From Rhizobium sp. BK251 (GTDB taxonomy: Bacteria > Pseudomonadota > Alphaproteobacteria > Rhizobiales > Rhizobiaceae): a stretch of DNA of 64,000 nt. The notes under the pieces were generated by a model, which saw only the letters and a list, made by a program, of their open reading frames with translations, did no database searches and was not told the origin of the DNA. The translations under genes and the position numbers were made by a program. Each line of letters opens with the position of its first letter. The stretch's first letter is position 1. Below, in pieces: positions 8,910 through 20,561 of this stretch. The stretch covers positions 372,001-436,000 of the forward strand of contig NZ_SLUQ01000002.1 of NCBI RefSeq assembly GCF_004345245.1, given 5' to 3'.

Positions 8910-10076
8910 CTACTCCGCGGCAGCCGGCGCGGGTTGTGCCCTGCCGGAGAGATGGTTGAGGGCGACGACGGCAAGGCCGATGATGGCCATTGCCGCCGCG
9001 GCGAGAGGGACGCGGGCCAGAGAGAAGCCCGAGTCAATGACAATGCCGCCGACCCAGGCGCCGAGTGCGTTGCCTGTGTTGAATGCACCGATATTGATGG
9101 TCGAGACGAGGTTCGGCGCTTCCTTGCCGAAGCGCACAACGCCGATCTGCAGGGCAGGGACGGCCGCAAAGGTCGCCATCGCCCAGAGGAAGAGCGTTAT
9201 CTCCGCCGGGATGAAGAAGGCGCTCGTCACGCCGAAGATGGCAGAGGTGACCGCAATCGCACCGAACACGGCGGCAAGCGTTGCGTCGAGACGCCAGTCG
9301 GCGAGCTTGCCACCGACAAGATTGCCGATCGTGAGGCCGATGCCGATCAGGAAGAGCGTCCAGGTGACACCCTCCGGCGAAACGCCGGTCACATCGCGCA
9401 GGAGCGGTGCGATATAGGTGAAGAGCGTAAACATGGAGGCGGAGAAGAAGACGGTCGTGAGCAGCGACAGCCAGAGGCGGCGGTTGGCCAGCGCGGATAC
9501 CTCGCGCATGATGCTGCTTGCCTTTTCGCTGTGGTCCCTCGGAAGAACCAGGTAGAGGCCCGTGATCGTAACCACTCCGATAACGGTAACTGCCCAGAAG
9601 GCAGCGCGCCAACCGAATGCCTGGCCGATCGCAGTGCCTGCCGGCACACCGAGCACGTTGGCGAGGGTAAGACCCGTGAACATCAGTGCGACGGCGCGCG
9701 CCCTGCGGTCTTCGGTCACCAGATTCGCGGCAACGACCGAGCCGATGCCGAAGAAGGCGCCGTGGCACAGCGCGGTGACGACGCGGGCGACCATCAGCAC
9801 CCAGTAATTCGGCGCGACGGCGCAGAGAAGATTGCCGGCGATGAAGAAGGCCATCAGCAATATCAGTGCAGAGCGCCGCTTAAGCTTGGCGGTCGAAACC
9901 GCCATGATCGGCGCGCCGACGGCAACCGCAAGCGCGTAGCCCGTCACCAGCCAGCCTGCCTGTGGAATCGATACCGAAAGGTCATGTGCGACCTCCGGAA
10001 GCAGTCCCATGATGACGAATTCCGTCGTCCCTATCGCAAACGAGCTAAGGGCAAGCACGATAAGTGCAATGGGCAT
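8910..10076 (-). CDS. MFS efflux transporter, DHA1 (AraJ/YdhP-like)
   Basis: 388 residues with 12 predicted hydrophobic segments. It opens MPIALIVLALSSFAIGTTEFVIMGLLPEVAHDLSVS, the hallmark of the DHA1 sugar/drug efflux subgroup, and ends with an Ala/Pro tail. Located in the inner membrane, it should export small molecules by proton antiport. It starts one base after the stop of the ArsR-type gene (10078) and precedes the ene-reductase. Substrate is unknown; the context points to reactive organic compounds. Confidence 0.88.
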   Translation of the reverse strand: MPIALIVLALSSFAIGTTEFVIMGLLPEVAHDLSVSIPQAGWLVTGYALAVAVGAPIMAVSTAKLKRRSALILLMAFFIAGNLLCAVAPNYWVLMVARVVTALCHGAFFGIGSVVAANLVTEDRRARAVALMFTGLTLANVLGVPAGTAIGQAFGWRAAFWAVTVIGVVTITGLYLVLPRDHSEKASSIMREVSALANRRLWLSLLTTVFFSASMFTLFTYIAPLLRDVTGVSPEGVTWTLFLIGIGLTIGNLVGGKLADWRLDATLAAVFGAIAVTSAIFGVTSAFFIPAEITLFLWAMATFAAVPALQIGVVRFGKEAPNLVSTINIGAFNTGNALGAWVGGIVIDSGFSLARVPLAAAAMAIIGLAVVALNHLSGRAQPAPAAAE

Positions 10077-10077
10077 T

Positions 10078-10371
10078 CTAGAGTTCCTTGTTCAGGCAGG
10101 CCAGGAATGCCGCGATCGTCTCTTCGTTGCGCTTGTAGAAGACCCATTGTCCGACGCGCTTCGTCGTCACGAGCCCAGCGCGGTGCAGGGTGCCCAGATG
10201 GGCAGAGACCGTCGATTGCGAAAGACCACAGCGTTCGAACTGGCTCGCGCAGACACCCATTTCAAAAGGGTGCTCCTGCCCGGTGAAATATTGCTCCGGG
10301 TTCTTGAGCCAATTCAGGATATCCAGCCTTGCGGGGTGACTCAGTGCCTTGAGAATTTCGTCCCTGTCCAT
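10078..10371 (-). CDS. ArsR-type winged-helix repressor with two cysteines near the recognition helix
   Basis: 97 residues: MDRDEILKALSHPARLDILNWL opens the winged helix, and SQSTVSAHLGTLHRAGLV (51-68) is the recognition helix region. Cys41 and Cys48 lie just before it, with no classic ELCVCDL metal site. Such cysteines could sense electrophiles or oxidants. It is the first gene of the operon with the MFS exporter and ene-reductase. Two matching palindromes lie just upstream, indicating autoregulation. In S. meliloti the corresponding regulator also lies beside the AbcR RNAs. Confidence 0.88.
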   Translation of the reverse strand: MDRDEILKALSHPARLDILNWLKNPEQYFTGQEHPFEMGVCASQFERCGLSQSTVSAHLGTLHRAGLVTTKRVGQWVFYKRNEETIAAFLACLNKEL

Positions 10372-10390
10372 TTTCTTTTTGGTAGTCCCG

Positions 10391-10430
10391 TATCGATCTA
10401 TCTCGATACATGTATCGTCGCATCACGATA
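10391..10430 (-). promoter_or_regulatory. double operator of the ArsR-MFS-ene-reductase operon
   Basis: TATCG-N8-CGATA occurs twice, at 10391-10408 and 10413-10430. Centres are 22 bases apart, two helical turns, so two dimers would bind the same face. The first site is 20 bases before the regulator ATG (10371). Confidence 0.75.
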
Positions 10431-10527
10431 TATCAATTCACTAAACCGTGAGGATGTTGCTGCGCCGCAGCATAAAAGACGACTTGCCTCGATGAAGGCA
10501 GTTGTGGGAATTGCCTGAATTTTGAGC

Positions 10528-10644
10528 AAAAAAAGAGGGCCGCCGGAATGAACCAGGGCCCTTATAGGTGTGAAGGTAAAAACCTCCAGAGGGGAACAGC
10601 TGCTGCGGTGGAACTGGGAGGAAAAGCCACCATGTGCATCAGCT
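10528..10644 (-). ncRNA. abcR: AbcR small RNA (alpha-r15 family), copy nearer the ArsR gene
   Basis: About 117 nt, read from about 10644 to the U-run at 10528-10534. The 3' end is a terminator: AGGGCC paired with GGCCCT, then seven U. Internal unpaired stretches carry CUUUUCCUCCCAGUU and CCCCUCUGGAGG, the anti-Shine-Dalgarno motifs by which AbcR RNAs block ABC-transporter mRNAs with Hfq. Position between lsrB and the ArsR-type gene matches S. meliloti AbcR1/AbcR2. It differs from the second copy at only three positions. Which copy corresponds to AbcR1 is not assigned. Confidence 0.9.
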
Positions 10645-10650
10645 ATGTGC

Positions 10651-10707
10651 GGTATGATCCTTTTTTGTGCAGTGCGCAATGCTTTTTTGTGCATGTCAGA
10701 TATGCGT
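10651..10707 (-). promoter_or_regulatory. promoter and upstream box of the first AbcR copy
   Basis: On the reverse strand TTGCGC (10674-10679), 17-base spacer, CATACC (10651-10656). A 26-base box at 10682-10707, just upstream of the -35, matches the one at 10896-10921 in 24 positions. It is a candidate site for LsrB, whose Brucella/Agrobacterium relative VtlR activates AbcR2. Only this copy has an additional half-box (CTTTTTTGTGCA, 10660-10671 as read on the + strand) inside the promoter spacer. Confidence 0.6.
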
Positions 10708-10741
10708 TTAAGCAGATTTCAGATGAAATTGGTTGCAAGGC

Positions 10742-10858
10742 AAAAAAAGAGGGCCGCCGGAGTAAACCAGGGCCCTTATAGGTGTGAAGGTAAAAACCTC
10801 CAGAGGGGAACAGCTGCTGCGGTGGAACTGGGAGGAAGAGCCACCATGTGCATCAGCT
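10742..10858 (-). ncRNA. abcR: AbcR small RNA (alpha-r15 family), copy nearer lsrB
   Basis: About 117 nt on the reverse strand with the same structure as the other copy: 5' GCUGAUGCACAUGGUGGC region, CUUCCUCCCAGUU, CCCCUCUGGAGG, and a terminator ending in seven U (10742-10748). It is in tandem with the first copy, 97 bases apart, each with its own promoter. Three substitutions separate the copies over roughly 110 nt, two of them in the terminator loop. Confidence 0.9.
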
Positions 10859-10864
10859 GAGTGG

Positions 10865-10921
10865 GATATGGTGTTTCGTTAGGCAGTAGGCAACTCTTTT
10901 TTGTGCATGCCAGTTATGCGT
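10865..10921 (-). promoter_or_regulatory. promoter and upstream box of the second AbcR copy
   Basis: TTGCCT (10888-10893), 17-base spacer, CATATC (10865-10870) on the reverse strand, with predicted start near 10858. The conserved 26-base box occupies 10896-10921, directly upstream of the -35, an activator position. There is no extra half-box in the spacer. Confidence 0.6.
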
Positions 10922-10967
10922 GAATTGCATACACTGTGATTTTGCAGTGCAAAAACACAAATCAGGG

Positions 10968-11864
10968 TCAGAAGTTCCAATTTCTGGCTTTGCTGACGAT
11001 GAAATCGCGGAATGCCTTCAGCTTGGCGGCGTTCTTCATTTCGTCGGGATAGCAGAAATAGGTGTCGAAGGACGGCACGTCGGCATTGATCGCGAGCTGA
11101 ATCAGCCCCGGGTCGCGCCCGACGATATAGTCCGGAAGGCAGGCGATTCCGATGCCGAGCAGGCAGGCGCGTTTGATCGACGTCTGGCTGTTGATCTGCA
11201 GGTGCGGGATGCGCTTGTTGTCCGATGAGCGGCCGGCAATCTCCAGCCAGTTGACGTCGAGCAGGTAGCTCGGTGCCGGCTCGCCAAAGGTGATGATCCT
11301 GTGGCTGTCGAGATCCTCCACCGCCTGCGGCTCGCCGTGCCTGTTGATGTAGGAGGGGGCGGCGTAGACGTGCATGTGCACGGTGAACAGCTTGCGCTGG
11401 ATGAGGTCGGACTGCAGCGGCTGGCGAAGGCGGATAGCGCAGTCGGCATGGCGCATGTTCACGTCGACTTCCTCGTTGTCGAGGATGAGCTGGATCTGCA
11501 CGTCCGGATAGAGCTGCAGGAACTCCTGTATCTTGTCCGTCAGCCATCCCTGGCCGAGGCCGACCGTCGTCGTCACGCGCAGCTTGCCGCTCGGCTTCTC
11601 CGTCGTTTCGGTCAGCTGCATCTTGACGGTCTCGAGCTTCAGGAGAACGTCATGCGCCGTGCGATAGAGAAGCTCGCCCTGCTCGGTGAGAATGAGGCCG
11701 CGGGCGTGCCGGTGGAAAAGCTTTATCCCGACGTCCTGCTCCAGCGCGCTGACCTGGCGGCTGATCGCTGACTGGGAGAGATGTAGCTTGTCTGCGGCAT
11801 GCGTGAATGACCCAGCTTCGGCAGCTGCGTGAAAAATACGCAGCTTGTCCCAGTCCAATGGCAT
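10968..11864 (-). CDS. lsrB: LysR-family redox regulator LsrB (VtlR homologue)
   Basis: 298 residues from ATG 11864 (MPLDWDKLRIFHAAAEAGSF), the family start; an in-frame ATG at 11891 overlaps trxB. The HTH is HAADKLHLSQSAISRQVSALEQ (22-43). Cys142, 234, 242 and 271 are present in the effector domain, consistent with the cysteine-based redox sensing described for S. meliloti LsrB. It regulates oxidative stress, lipopolysaccharide and symbiosis genes there. It lies 23 bases after trxB on the same strand, and the AbcR genes follow it. Confidence 0.93.
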   Translation of the reverse strand: MPLDWDKLRIFHAAAEAGSFTHAADKLHLSQSAISRQVSALEQDVGIKLFHRHARGLILTEQGELLYRTAHDVLLKLETVKMQLTETTEKPSGKLRVTTTVGLGQGWLTDKIQEFLQLYPDVQIQLILDNEEVDVNMRHADCAIRLRQPLQSDLIQRKLFTVHMHVYAAPSYINRHGEPQAVEDLDSHRIITFGEPAPSYLLDVNWLEIAGRSSDNKRIPHLQINSQTSIKRACLLGIGIACLPDYIVGRDPGLIQLAINADVPSFDTYFCYPDEMKNAAKLKAFRDFIVSKARNWNF

Positions 11865-11887
11865 GCCCCCACCCCTCATTGGCAGCT

Positions 11888-12862
11888 TCACTCCGCAGCG
11901 ATGGCAACGGGCAGCTGCCCGGCCAGATAGCGTTCGGCCTCAAGCGCGGCCATGCAGCCCATTCCGGCGGCGGTGACCGCCTGACGGAACGTGTCGTCGG
12001 TCACGTCGCCGGCCGCATAGACGCCCTCGACGTCGGTCGCCGTCGAATCGGGCGCCGTCCAGAGATAGCCGTTGGACTTGAGTTTCAGCTTGCCCTTGAA
12101 GAGTTCGGTTGCCGGTGCATGGCCGATTGCGACGAAGACGCCGTCGATCGGCATATCGGTGATCTTGCCGGTCAACGTGTCGCGCAGCTTCGTGCCGGAG
12201 ACCGATGGCGGCATCGGCGGCTTGGCCGGCGTACCGGTGATCTCGGCGATTTCGGTGTTCCACAGCACCTTGACGTTTTCCTTGGCGAAGAGGCGTTCCT
12301 GCAGGATCTTCTCGCCGCGGAAGGAATCACGGCGATGGACGACCGTCACGGACTTCGCGATGTTCGAAAGGTAGAGCGCTTCCTCGACGGCGCTGTTGCC
12401 GCCGCCGACCACGATCACATCCTTGTTGCGATAGAAGAAACCGTCGCAGGTAGCACAGGCCGAAACGCCGAAGCCCTGGAAATGCTGTTCGCTCTCGATA
12501 CCGAGCCACTTGGCCTTGGCACCGGTTGAGATGATCAGCGTGTCGGCGGTCCAGACCTGACCGGAATCGGTGTGCACGACGAAGGGACGGATCGACATGT
12601 CGACCTCCGTCACGAGATCGTTGACGATCTCGGCGCCGACATGAGTGGCCTGCTGCAGCATCTGCTCCATCAGCCAGGGGCCCTGGATCGGATCGGCAAA
12701 GCCCGGATAGTTCTCGACGTCCGTGGTGATCATCAACTGGCCGCCCTGTTCCAGGCCGGCGATCAGCACCGGCTTCAGCAGGGCGCGCGCGGCGTAGACC
12801 GCGGCGGTGTAGCCGGCAGGGCCCGAGCCGATGATCAGTACCTTGGTGTGGCGGGCGGACAT
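11888..12862 (-). CDS. trxB: thioredoxin reductase
   Basis: 324 residues. FAD motif GSGPAG (12-17), redox-active pair Cys136-Ala-Thr-Cys139 followed by DGFFYR, and NADPH motif GGGNSAVEEALYL are all intact. It reduces thioredoxin with NADPH in the cytoplasm. The ATG at 12862 is the first gene of a likely trxB-lsrB transcript, which couples a thiol-reducing enzyme to a cysteine-based regulator. Length is normal for the family. Confidence 0.96.
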   Translation of the reverse strand: MSARHTKVLIIGSGPAGYTAAVYAARALLKPVLIAGLEQGGQLMITTDVENYPGFADPIQGPWLMEQMLQQATHVGAEIVNDLVTEVDMSIRPFVVHTDSGQVWTADTLIISTGAKAKWLGIESEQHFQGFGVSACATCDGFFYRNKDVIVVGGGNSAVEEALYLSNIAKSVTVVHRRDSFRGEKILQERLFAKENVKVLWNTEIAEITGTPAKPPMPPSVSGTKLRDTLTGKITDMPIDGVFVAIGHAPATELFKGKLKLKSNGYLWTAPDSTATDVEGVYAAGDVTDDTFRQAVTAAGMGCMAALEAERYLAGQLPVAIAAE

Positions 12863-13095
12863 CTACTCATTTCCTTTCGATTGCAGGCTGGCGAAACAGC
12901 GCTCTCGTAGCGCGAACAGTGCGGTTTCGCGACGTGCCTTCCATTTATGGTCGGTGCATGCGTTTATTCAAGGGCAGCCTTGCATTACCAACAAGGCAAA
13001 TCACGTTGGCGTAATATTCGATTACCCCAGCGAAACTTTCTTGCGAATTTCACTGCATTATATAGAAGCTTGCGCGGGGAAATTAAAGGAAGGCA

Positions 13096-13569
13096 ATGAA
13101 AGTGTTGCGCGCAGAACTGGACGCCATCGATATCAGAATTTTGCGGGAGCTGCAGCGCGACGGGCGCATGACCAATGTCGAGCTCGCGGACCGCGTGGGA
13201 ATATCGGCGCCGCCATGCCTGCGCCGCGTGCGCAAGCTGGAGGAGGCGGGTATCATCGAGGGCTATCACGCCATGCTGAACAGCCCCAAGCTCGGCTTCG
13301 ACCTGGTGGCTTTCTGCATGGTGGGATTGAAGCATCAGTCGGAGGCCAACCTGAAGGCATTCGCCGCTGCGACCGCCGAGTGGCCGCTGGTGCGGCAGGC
13401 CTGGATGGTTTCCGGCGACAGCGACTTCCTGCTCCATTGCGTGGCGGAAAACCTCACGCGCTTCCAGGATTTCGTCATCGAGGTTTTGACCGCGAACGAA
13501 CACGTCGACACGGTTCGCACCATGCTGACGATCCGGCAGGTAAAGAAGCTCGGCTTGGTCGAGCTCTAG
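13096..13569 (+). CDS. lrp: Lrp/AsnC-family transcriptional regulator
   Basis: 157 residues beginning MKVLRAELDAIDIRILRELQRDGRMTNVELADRVGISAPPCLRRVRKLEEAGII, a typical Lrp N-terminal HTH with PPCLRRV recognition helix. The C-terminal RAM domain follows (LVAFCMVGLKHQSEANLK, GDSDFLLHCV). It acts as a DNA-binding oligomer that responds to amino acids. It is divergent from trxB with a 233-base gap, in the S. meliloti order. Targets are not shown by the sequence. Confidence 0.9.
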   Translation: MKVLRAELDAIDIRILRELQRDGRMTNVELADRVGISAPPCLRRVRKLEEAGIIEGYHAMLNSPKLGFDLVAFCMVGLKHQSEANLKAFAAATAEWPLVRQAWMVSGDSDFLLHCVAENLTRFQDFVIEVLTANEHVDTVRTMLTIRQVKKLGLVEL

Positions 13570-13632
13570 TAAATCGGCGCTTCAGGTCTGTCCGCCAGCC
13601 GTCTAGATCTCATATCGAGGCTGGGCATCGCG

Positions 13633-14724
13633 TCAGCGATAGTCGGCGGTGCGAGGGCCAAGCAGTGTCTCGTAGATATCGCCGATCGCGGTCGCTTCCT
13701 TCTCGAGGGCGAAATTCAGCCGAACATGGCGGACCGCATTCTCGCCCTGGCGAAGCGTCGCTGAGGGATCGGCGAGATAGGTGGCGATCGCCTTCGTGAG
13801 TGCTGCACCGTCGCCCGCCGGCACCACGGTGCCGGTTTCGCCCGGCACGATCATCTCCGCATAGGCGCCGGCATCCGAGGCGACCACGGCCGTCTGGGAC
13901 GCCATCGCCTCCAGTGGCGTAAGGCCGAATCCCTCGTTGCGCGACGGCGCCACATAGAGCGTCGCGCGGCGATACCACGGACGGATGTCGGCGACCTCGC
14001 CCAGGAAGCGTATGCGATCGGAAAGGCCGGCTTCCGCGACAGCCTTTTGCAGCTCGTCGGCGAAGCCGCGATGTTCGGTGGTCACCCGCCCGCAGACAAC
14101 GGCCGTCCAGTCGGGATGTTGCGGCAGCAGTTCGATCATCGCCTTGACGAAGAGATCCGTGCCCTTCTGGCGGCGAACGCGGCCGAAGCAGCCTACGAGA
14201 TATTTCCCGGGCAGGTCGGTGGCGGCCATCCGGTCGTCGGCGATCTCGGGCGGATGAAAGAGCTTCAGGTCGACGCCGTGCTGGATCACCGTATGCGTCA
14301 CCCGCAGGAAGCTGCCGGAACGGGTGCTGGTGGCGATCACCGCGTCCATGCGCCGGATCAGCCAACGCGTATAGCGCGAGTGGCGCCGCTGCGCCGCGGA
14401 GGTAAAGAGCAGCTTTAGCGGCATGCGCAATACGCCCTTCAGCAGAAGGCCGGCAAGCATCTCGTTGTTGCGACGGGCATGCCATACGCGAATCCGGTGC
14501 CGGCGCGGGCGTCCCCAGAGGAGGGGAAGCCGGCTCCAGCCAAGGCTCGGCAGATCGGCGGGCAGGCCCGGTCCGAGCGTCACGATCCGGCAGCCGAGCT
14601 CAATCTGCTTCGGTATCAGCTGCACGATTGTGGATGTGACGCCCGAGAGGCGGCGCTTGAAGTTTGGCGCGATGACTTCGATCTCGCGCACATCGCTCAG
14701 ATGCGAATCGTCGCGATTGCGCAC
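13633..14724 (-). CDS. lpsB: lipopolysaccharide core glycosyltransferase LpsB (GT4)
   Basis: 363 residues from GTG 14724; an internal start nearer DVREIEVIAPNF, where resemblance to LpsB begins, is possible. A GT-B fold enzyme with LVGCFGRVRRQKGTDLF (GxGR..KG acceptor region) and the EX7E motif in PSRNEGFGLTPLEAMA. In Sinorhizobium LpsB adds a mannose-type sugar to the LPS core at the inner membrane and is needed for envelope integrity and symbiosis. It starts 6 bases after greA and is probably co-transcribed with it. Confidence 0.93.
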   Translation of the reverse strand: MRNRDDSHLSDVREIEVIAPNFKRRLSGVTSTIVQLIPKQIELGCRIVTLGPGLPADLPSLGWSRLPLLWGRPRRHRIRVWHARRNNEMLAGLLLKGVLRMPLKLLFTSAAQRRHSRYTRWLIRRMDAVIATSTRSGSFLRVTHTVIQHGVDLKLFHPPEIADDRMAATDLPGKYLVGCFGRVRRQKGTDLFVKAMIELLPQHPDWTAVVCGRVTTEHRGFADELQKAVAEAGLSDRIRFLGEVADIRPWYRRATLYVAPSRNEGFGLTPLEAMASQTAVVASDAGAYAEMIVPGETGTVVPAGDGAALTKAIATYLADPSATLRQGENAVRHVRLNFALEKEATAIGDIYETLLGPRTADYR

Positions 14725-14730
14725 AGACGA

Positions 14731-15207
14731 TCAACCCCAGGAAACGGAAAGGATTTCGTAGGCCTTGGAGCCGCCGGGCGCGTTGACCTCGATGGAATCG
14801 CCGACTTCCTTGCCGATGAGGGCCCTGGCGATCGGTGACGAAATCGAGATGCGCCCAGCCTTAACGTCCGCCTCCTGATCGCCGACGATCTGGTAGGTCT
14901 TTTCCTCTTCGGTGTCCTCGTCGACGAGTTTCACCCGGGCGCCGAACTTGATCTTGTCGCCAGACATCTTGGAAAGATCGATGACCTCCGCGCGAGCGAC
15001 CAGGTCTTCCACCTCGGCAATGCGACCCTCGTTGTGGCTCTGGGCTTCCTTCGCAGCATGGTACTCGGCATTTTCCGACAGGTCGCCGTGCGAGCGTGCT
15101 TCAGAAATTGCCTCGATGATTCGCGGGCGTTCTTCTTGCTGACGCCAGCGCAGCTCTTCCTGCAGCTTAGCGAACCCGCTCTGCGTCATCGGTACCTTTT
15201 CAACCAT
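14731..15207 (-). CDS. greA: transcript cleavage/elongation factor GreA
   Basis: 158 residues from ATG 15207 ([19 protein letters not shown]), with GAAGGA upstream; the start at 15222 is a GTG adding five residues. The N-terminal coiled coil carries the tip acids in [16 protein letters not shown], which coordinate Mg in the RNA polymerase active site. The C-terminal FKBP-like domain ends [14 protein letters not shown]. It rescues backtracked polymerase by stimulating RNA cleavage. It is the promoter-proximal gene of greA-lpsB. Confidence 0.96.
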   Translation of the reverse strand: MVEKVPMTQSGFAKLQEELRWRQQEERPRIIEAISEARSHGDLSENAEYHAAKEAQSHNEGRIAEVEDLVARAEVIDLSKMSGDKIKFGARVKLVDEDTEEEKTYQIVGDQEADVKAGRISISSPIARALIGKEVGDSIEVNAPGGSKAYEILSVSWG

Positions 15208-15465
15208 TTTCTCGTCCTTCACTCCCTATGTCGCGTTACGAGCAGACACAAAAGAAAACAGGTCCCGAAGGGAAACCTCGGAACCGTGCAATAGTGATGT
15301 TTTGCCGCTTATAGCAGATTAGCGTCGCCGGTTTCCAGAGAATTCGAATGAGGCAAAAGGACCGCAAAGGGCAGGGCCGATACGTCCTTGAAACTCCCCG
15401 TGACGCCGGCCGATGGGCCATCTGCACGGCACGAGCCTACCGGCACGCGCGGCAGCGGCGAGGCT

Positions 15466-15579
15466 TCAAACATTCATCGAGACCGTGCTCCAGATCCAGC
15501 CGATGCCCGCGAAGATGCCGACCCACATCAACAGGGAAACAACGCCGGCGAGAATGAGATACTTCATTCGCGTCGTCAT
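15466..15579 (-). CDS. small membrane protein, 37 residues
   Basis: ATG 15577-15579 is preceded by GGAGG with a 7-base gap, an excellent ribosome site. The 37 residues are MTTRMKYLILAGVVS then LLMWVGIFAGIGWIW and a short polar tail, i.e. one membrane helix covering about residues 6-31, with an Arg/Lys N-terminus. No family is recognised. It lies between greA and carB, reads on the same strand as both, and has its own upstream space of 240 bases. The strong ribosome site and full-length helix make it a likely true gene missed by length cut-offs. Confidence 0.65.
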   Translation of the reverse strand: MTTRMKYLILAGVVSLLMWVGIFAGIGWIWSTVSMNV

Positions 15580-15819
15580 CGGCAGCCTCCAGAATCGCCT
15601 TCGCACGGGGGCAAACCTAGGCGCTGGCGACACGATGTCGCGTTAACCATGTGTTGACGGTAAAGGCTTCCTTAAACGGACGCAACTACCGGTTATAACA
15701 GGTTGTAATCTGGAGCGAATTGTCCCATGCCCGGACAGTTCAGCAAGGCACGGCTGTGGACAAGATGAACGCCTCGCCCCGTGCCATGGGCACGGAGGCG
15801 AAGCTCATGGTGTCGGCAG

Positions 15820-19317
<3,498 letters not shown>

Positions 19318-19598
19318 GGGCAATATCCATTGTCTAGCTGCGCGAAAAACCGGCCAGGGTGGGAGATCACCGGCCGGGCGCGCATTGAGGGTCTTTTCAG
19401 GCTAGAAGGGGCTTATAGGCAAATGTTTTTCCAAACGGAACCCTCTATTTTGGGAATCGACAGGAAAAGCGCCTGTACCGCCTGAGGACGCATAATACCC
19501 ACCGCAGAGATGGTAACTGGAATTCCCTGGTCGGCCGGATATATAATTACGTCAGTAGACGAGCATCGTCTCGCGGGCTTAGACGGGGAGATCGGGCC

Positions 19599-20531
19599 AT
19601 GGAGTGGAGAGGACGGCGTCAGTCGGACAACATCGAGGACAGGCGCGACATGTCGCCTGGTGGCGGAGTTGGCCGCAATCCCTTTGGTCGCGGCCTGGGC
19701 TTTCCGAGCGGCGGCGGCGGAATGCGCCGGGCAGGCGGTGGCCTCAGCATCGGGACCATCATTTTTCTTGTCGTGATGTACCTCATCCTCAAGGCCATGG
19801 GCATCGATATGCTGCAGGTCCTCGATGGCGGCGGCAGCACCACGGGCGGCTCGGGCTACGAGCAGAGCGAATCCGGCACGCGCACGCCTGCCAATGACGA
19901 GATGACGGCGTTCGTGCGAACCGTACTCGCCGAAACGGAAGACACCTGGAACGGCATCTTCCAGGCGGCGGGCCAGACCTATCAGGAGCCGACGCTCGTG
20001 CTCTTTTCCGGGCAGACGGAGTCTGCCTGCGGTTTCGCCTCGGCGGCTTCGGGCCCGTTCTATTGCCCGGGCGATCGCAAGGTCTATCTCGACACGGAAT
20101 TCTTCAATGAGCTTTCCCAGAAGTTCGGCGCATCCGGCGATTTCGCCGAGGCCTACGTCGTTGCGCACGAGGTTGGCCATCATGTGCAGAACCTCACCGG
20201 TATCCTGCCGAAATTCAACCAGGCCCGCCAACACATGACCGAGGCCGAGGCAAACCAGATGTCGGTGCGCGTGGAGCTCCAGGCCGATTGCTTTGCTGGC
20301 ATCTGGGGCAAGTTCACCGAGCAGAAAGGCATCCTCGAAGCCGGTGATCTCGAAGAGGCGCTGAACGCTGCGCAACAGATCGGCGACGACACGCTGCAGC
20401 GGCGCTCCCAGGGCTATGTCGTGCCGGAGAGCTTCAACCACGGAACATCCGCGCAGCGCATGCGATGGTTCAAGCGCGGGTTCGACAGCGGACGGGTCGG
20501 CGACTGCGACACCTTCTCGAATCCGGTCTGA
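19599..20531 (+). CDS. neutral zinc metallopeptidase, YpfJ family, membrane-anchored
   Basis: 310 residues. A Gly/Arg-rich N-terminus (about 1-48) precedes one transmembrane helix (IGTIIFLVVMYLILKAMGI, 51-69). The catalytic domain has the zinc motif HEVGHH at 190-195 with catalytic Glu191, and ELQADCFAGIWG supplying a third ligand region. Cys residues in SACGFASAASGPFYCPGD are conserved in this family. The enzyme probably faces the periplasm. Physiological substrates are not known. It is divergent from carB; convergent with the SRPBCC gene. Confidence 0.88.
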   Translation: MEWRGRRQSDNIEDRRDMSPGGGVGRNPFGRGLGFPSGGGGMRRAGGGLSIGTIIFLVVMYLILKAMGIDMLQVLDGGGSTTGGSGYEQSESGTRTPANDEMTAFVRTVLAETEDTWNGIFQAAGQTYQEPTLVLFSGQTESACGFASAASGPFYCPGDRKVYLDTEFFNELSQKFGASGDFAEAYVVAHEVGHHVQNLTGILPKFNQARQHMTEAEANQMSVRVELQADCFAGIWGKFTEQKGILEAGDLEEALNAAQQIGDDTLQRRSQGYVVPESFNHGTSAQRMRWFKRGFDSGRVGDCDTFSNPV

Positions 20532-20561
20532 CCGCCAGGCCTGTCGAAACGGCGGCGAGGG

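Noticed and set aside
10528..10858. Two long direct repeats, considered as a short CRISPR array or duplicated IS fragment
   Set aside because: Each unit is an independent RNA gene with promoter and U-run terminator, has AbcR anti-Shine-Dalgarno motifs, and sits in the known abcR position beside lsrB.
15769..15811. GCCTC..GTGCC/GGCAC..GAGGC symmetry after carB, considered as its terminator
   Set aside because: The outer arms are offset by extra bases and there is no U-run, so the evidence is too weak to list.
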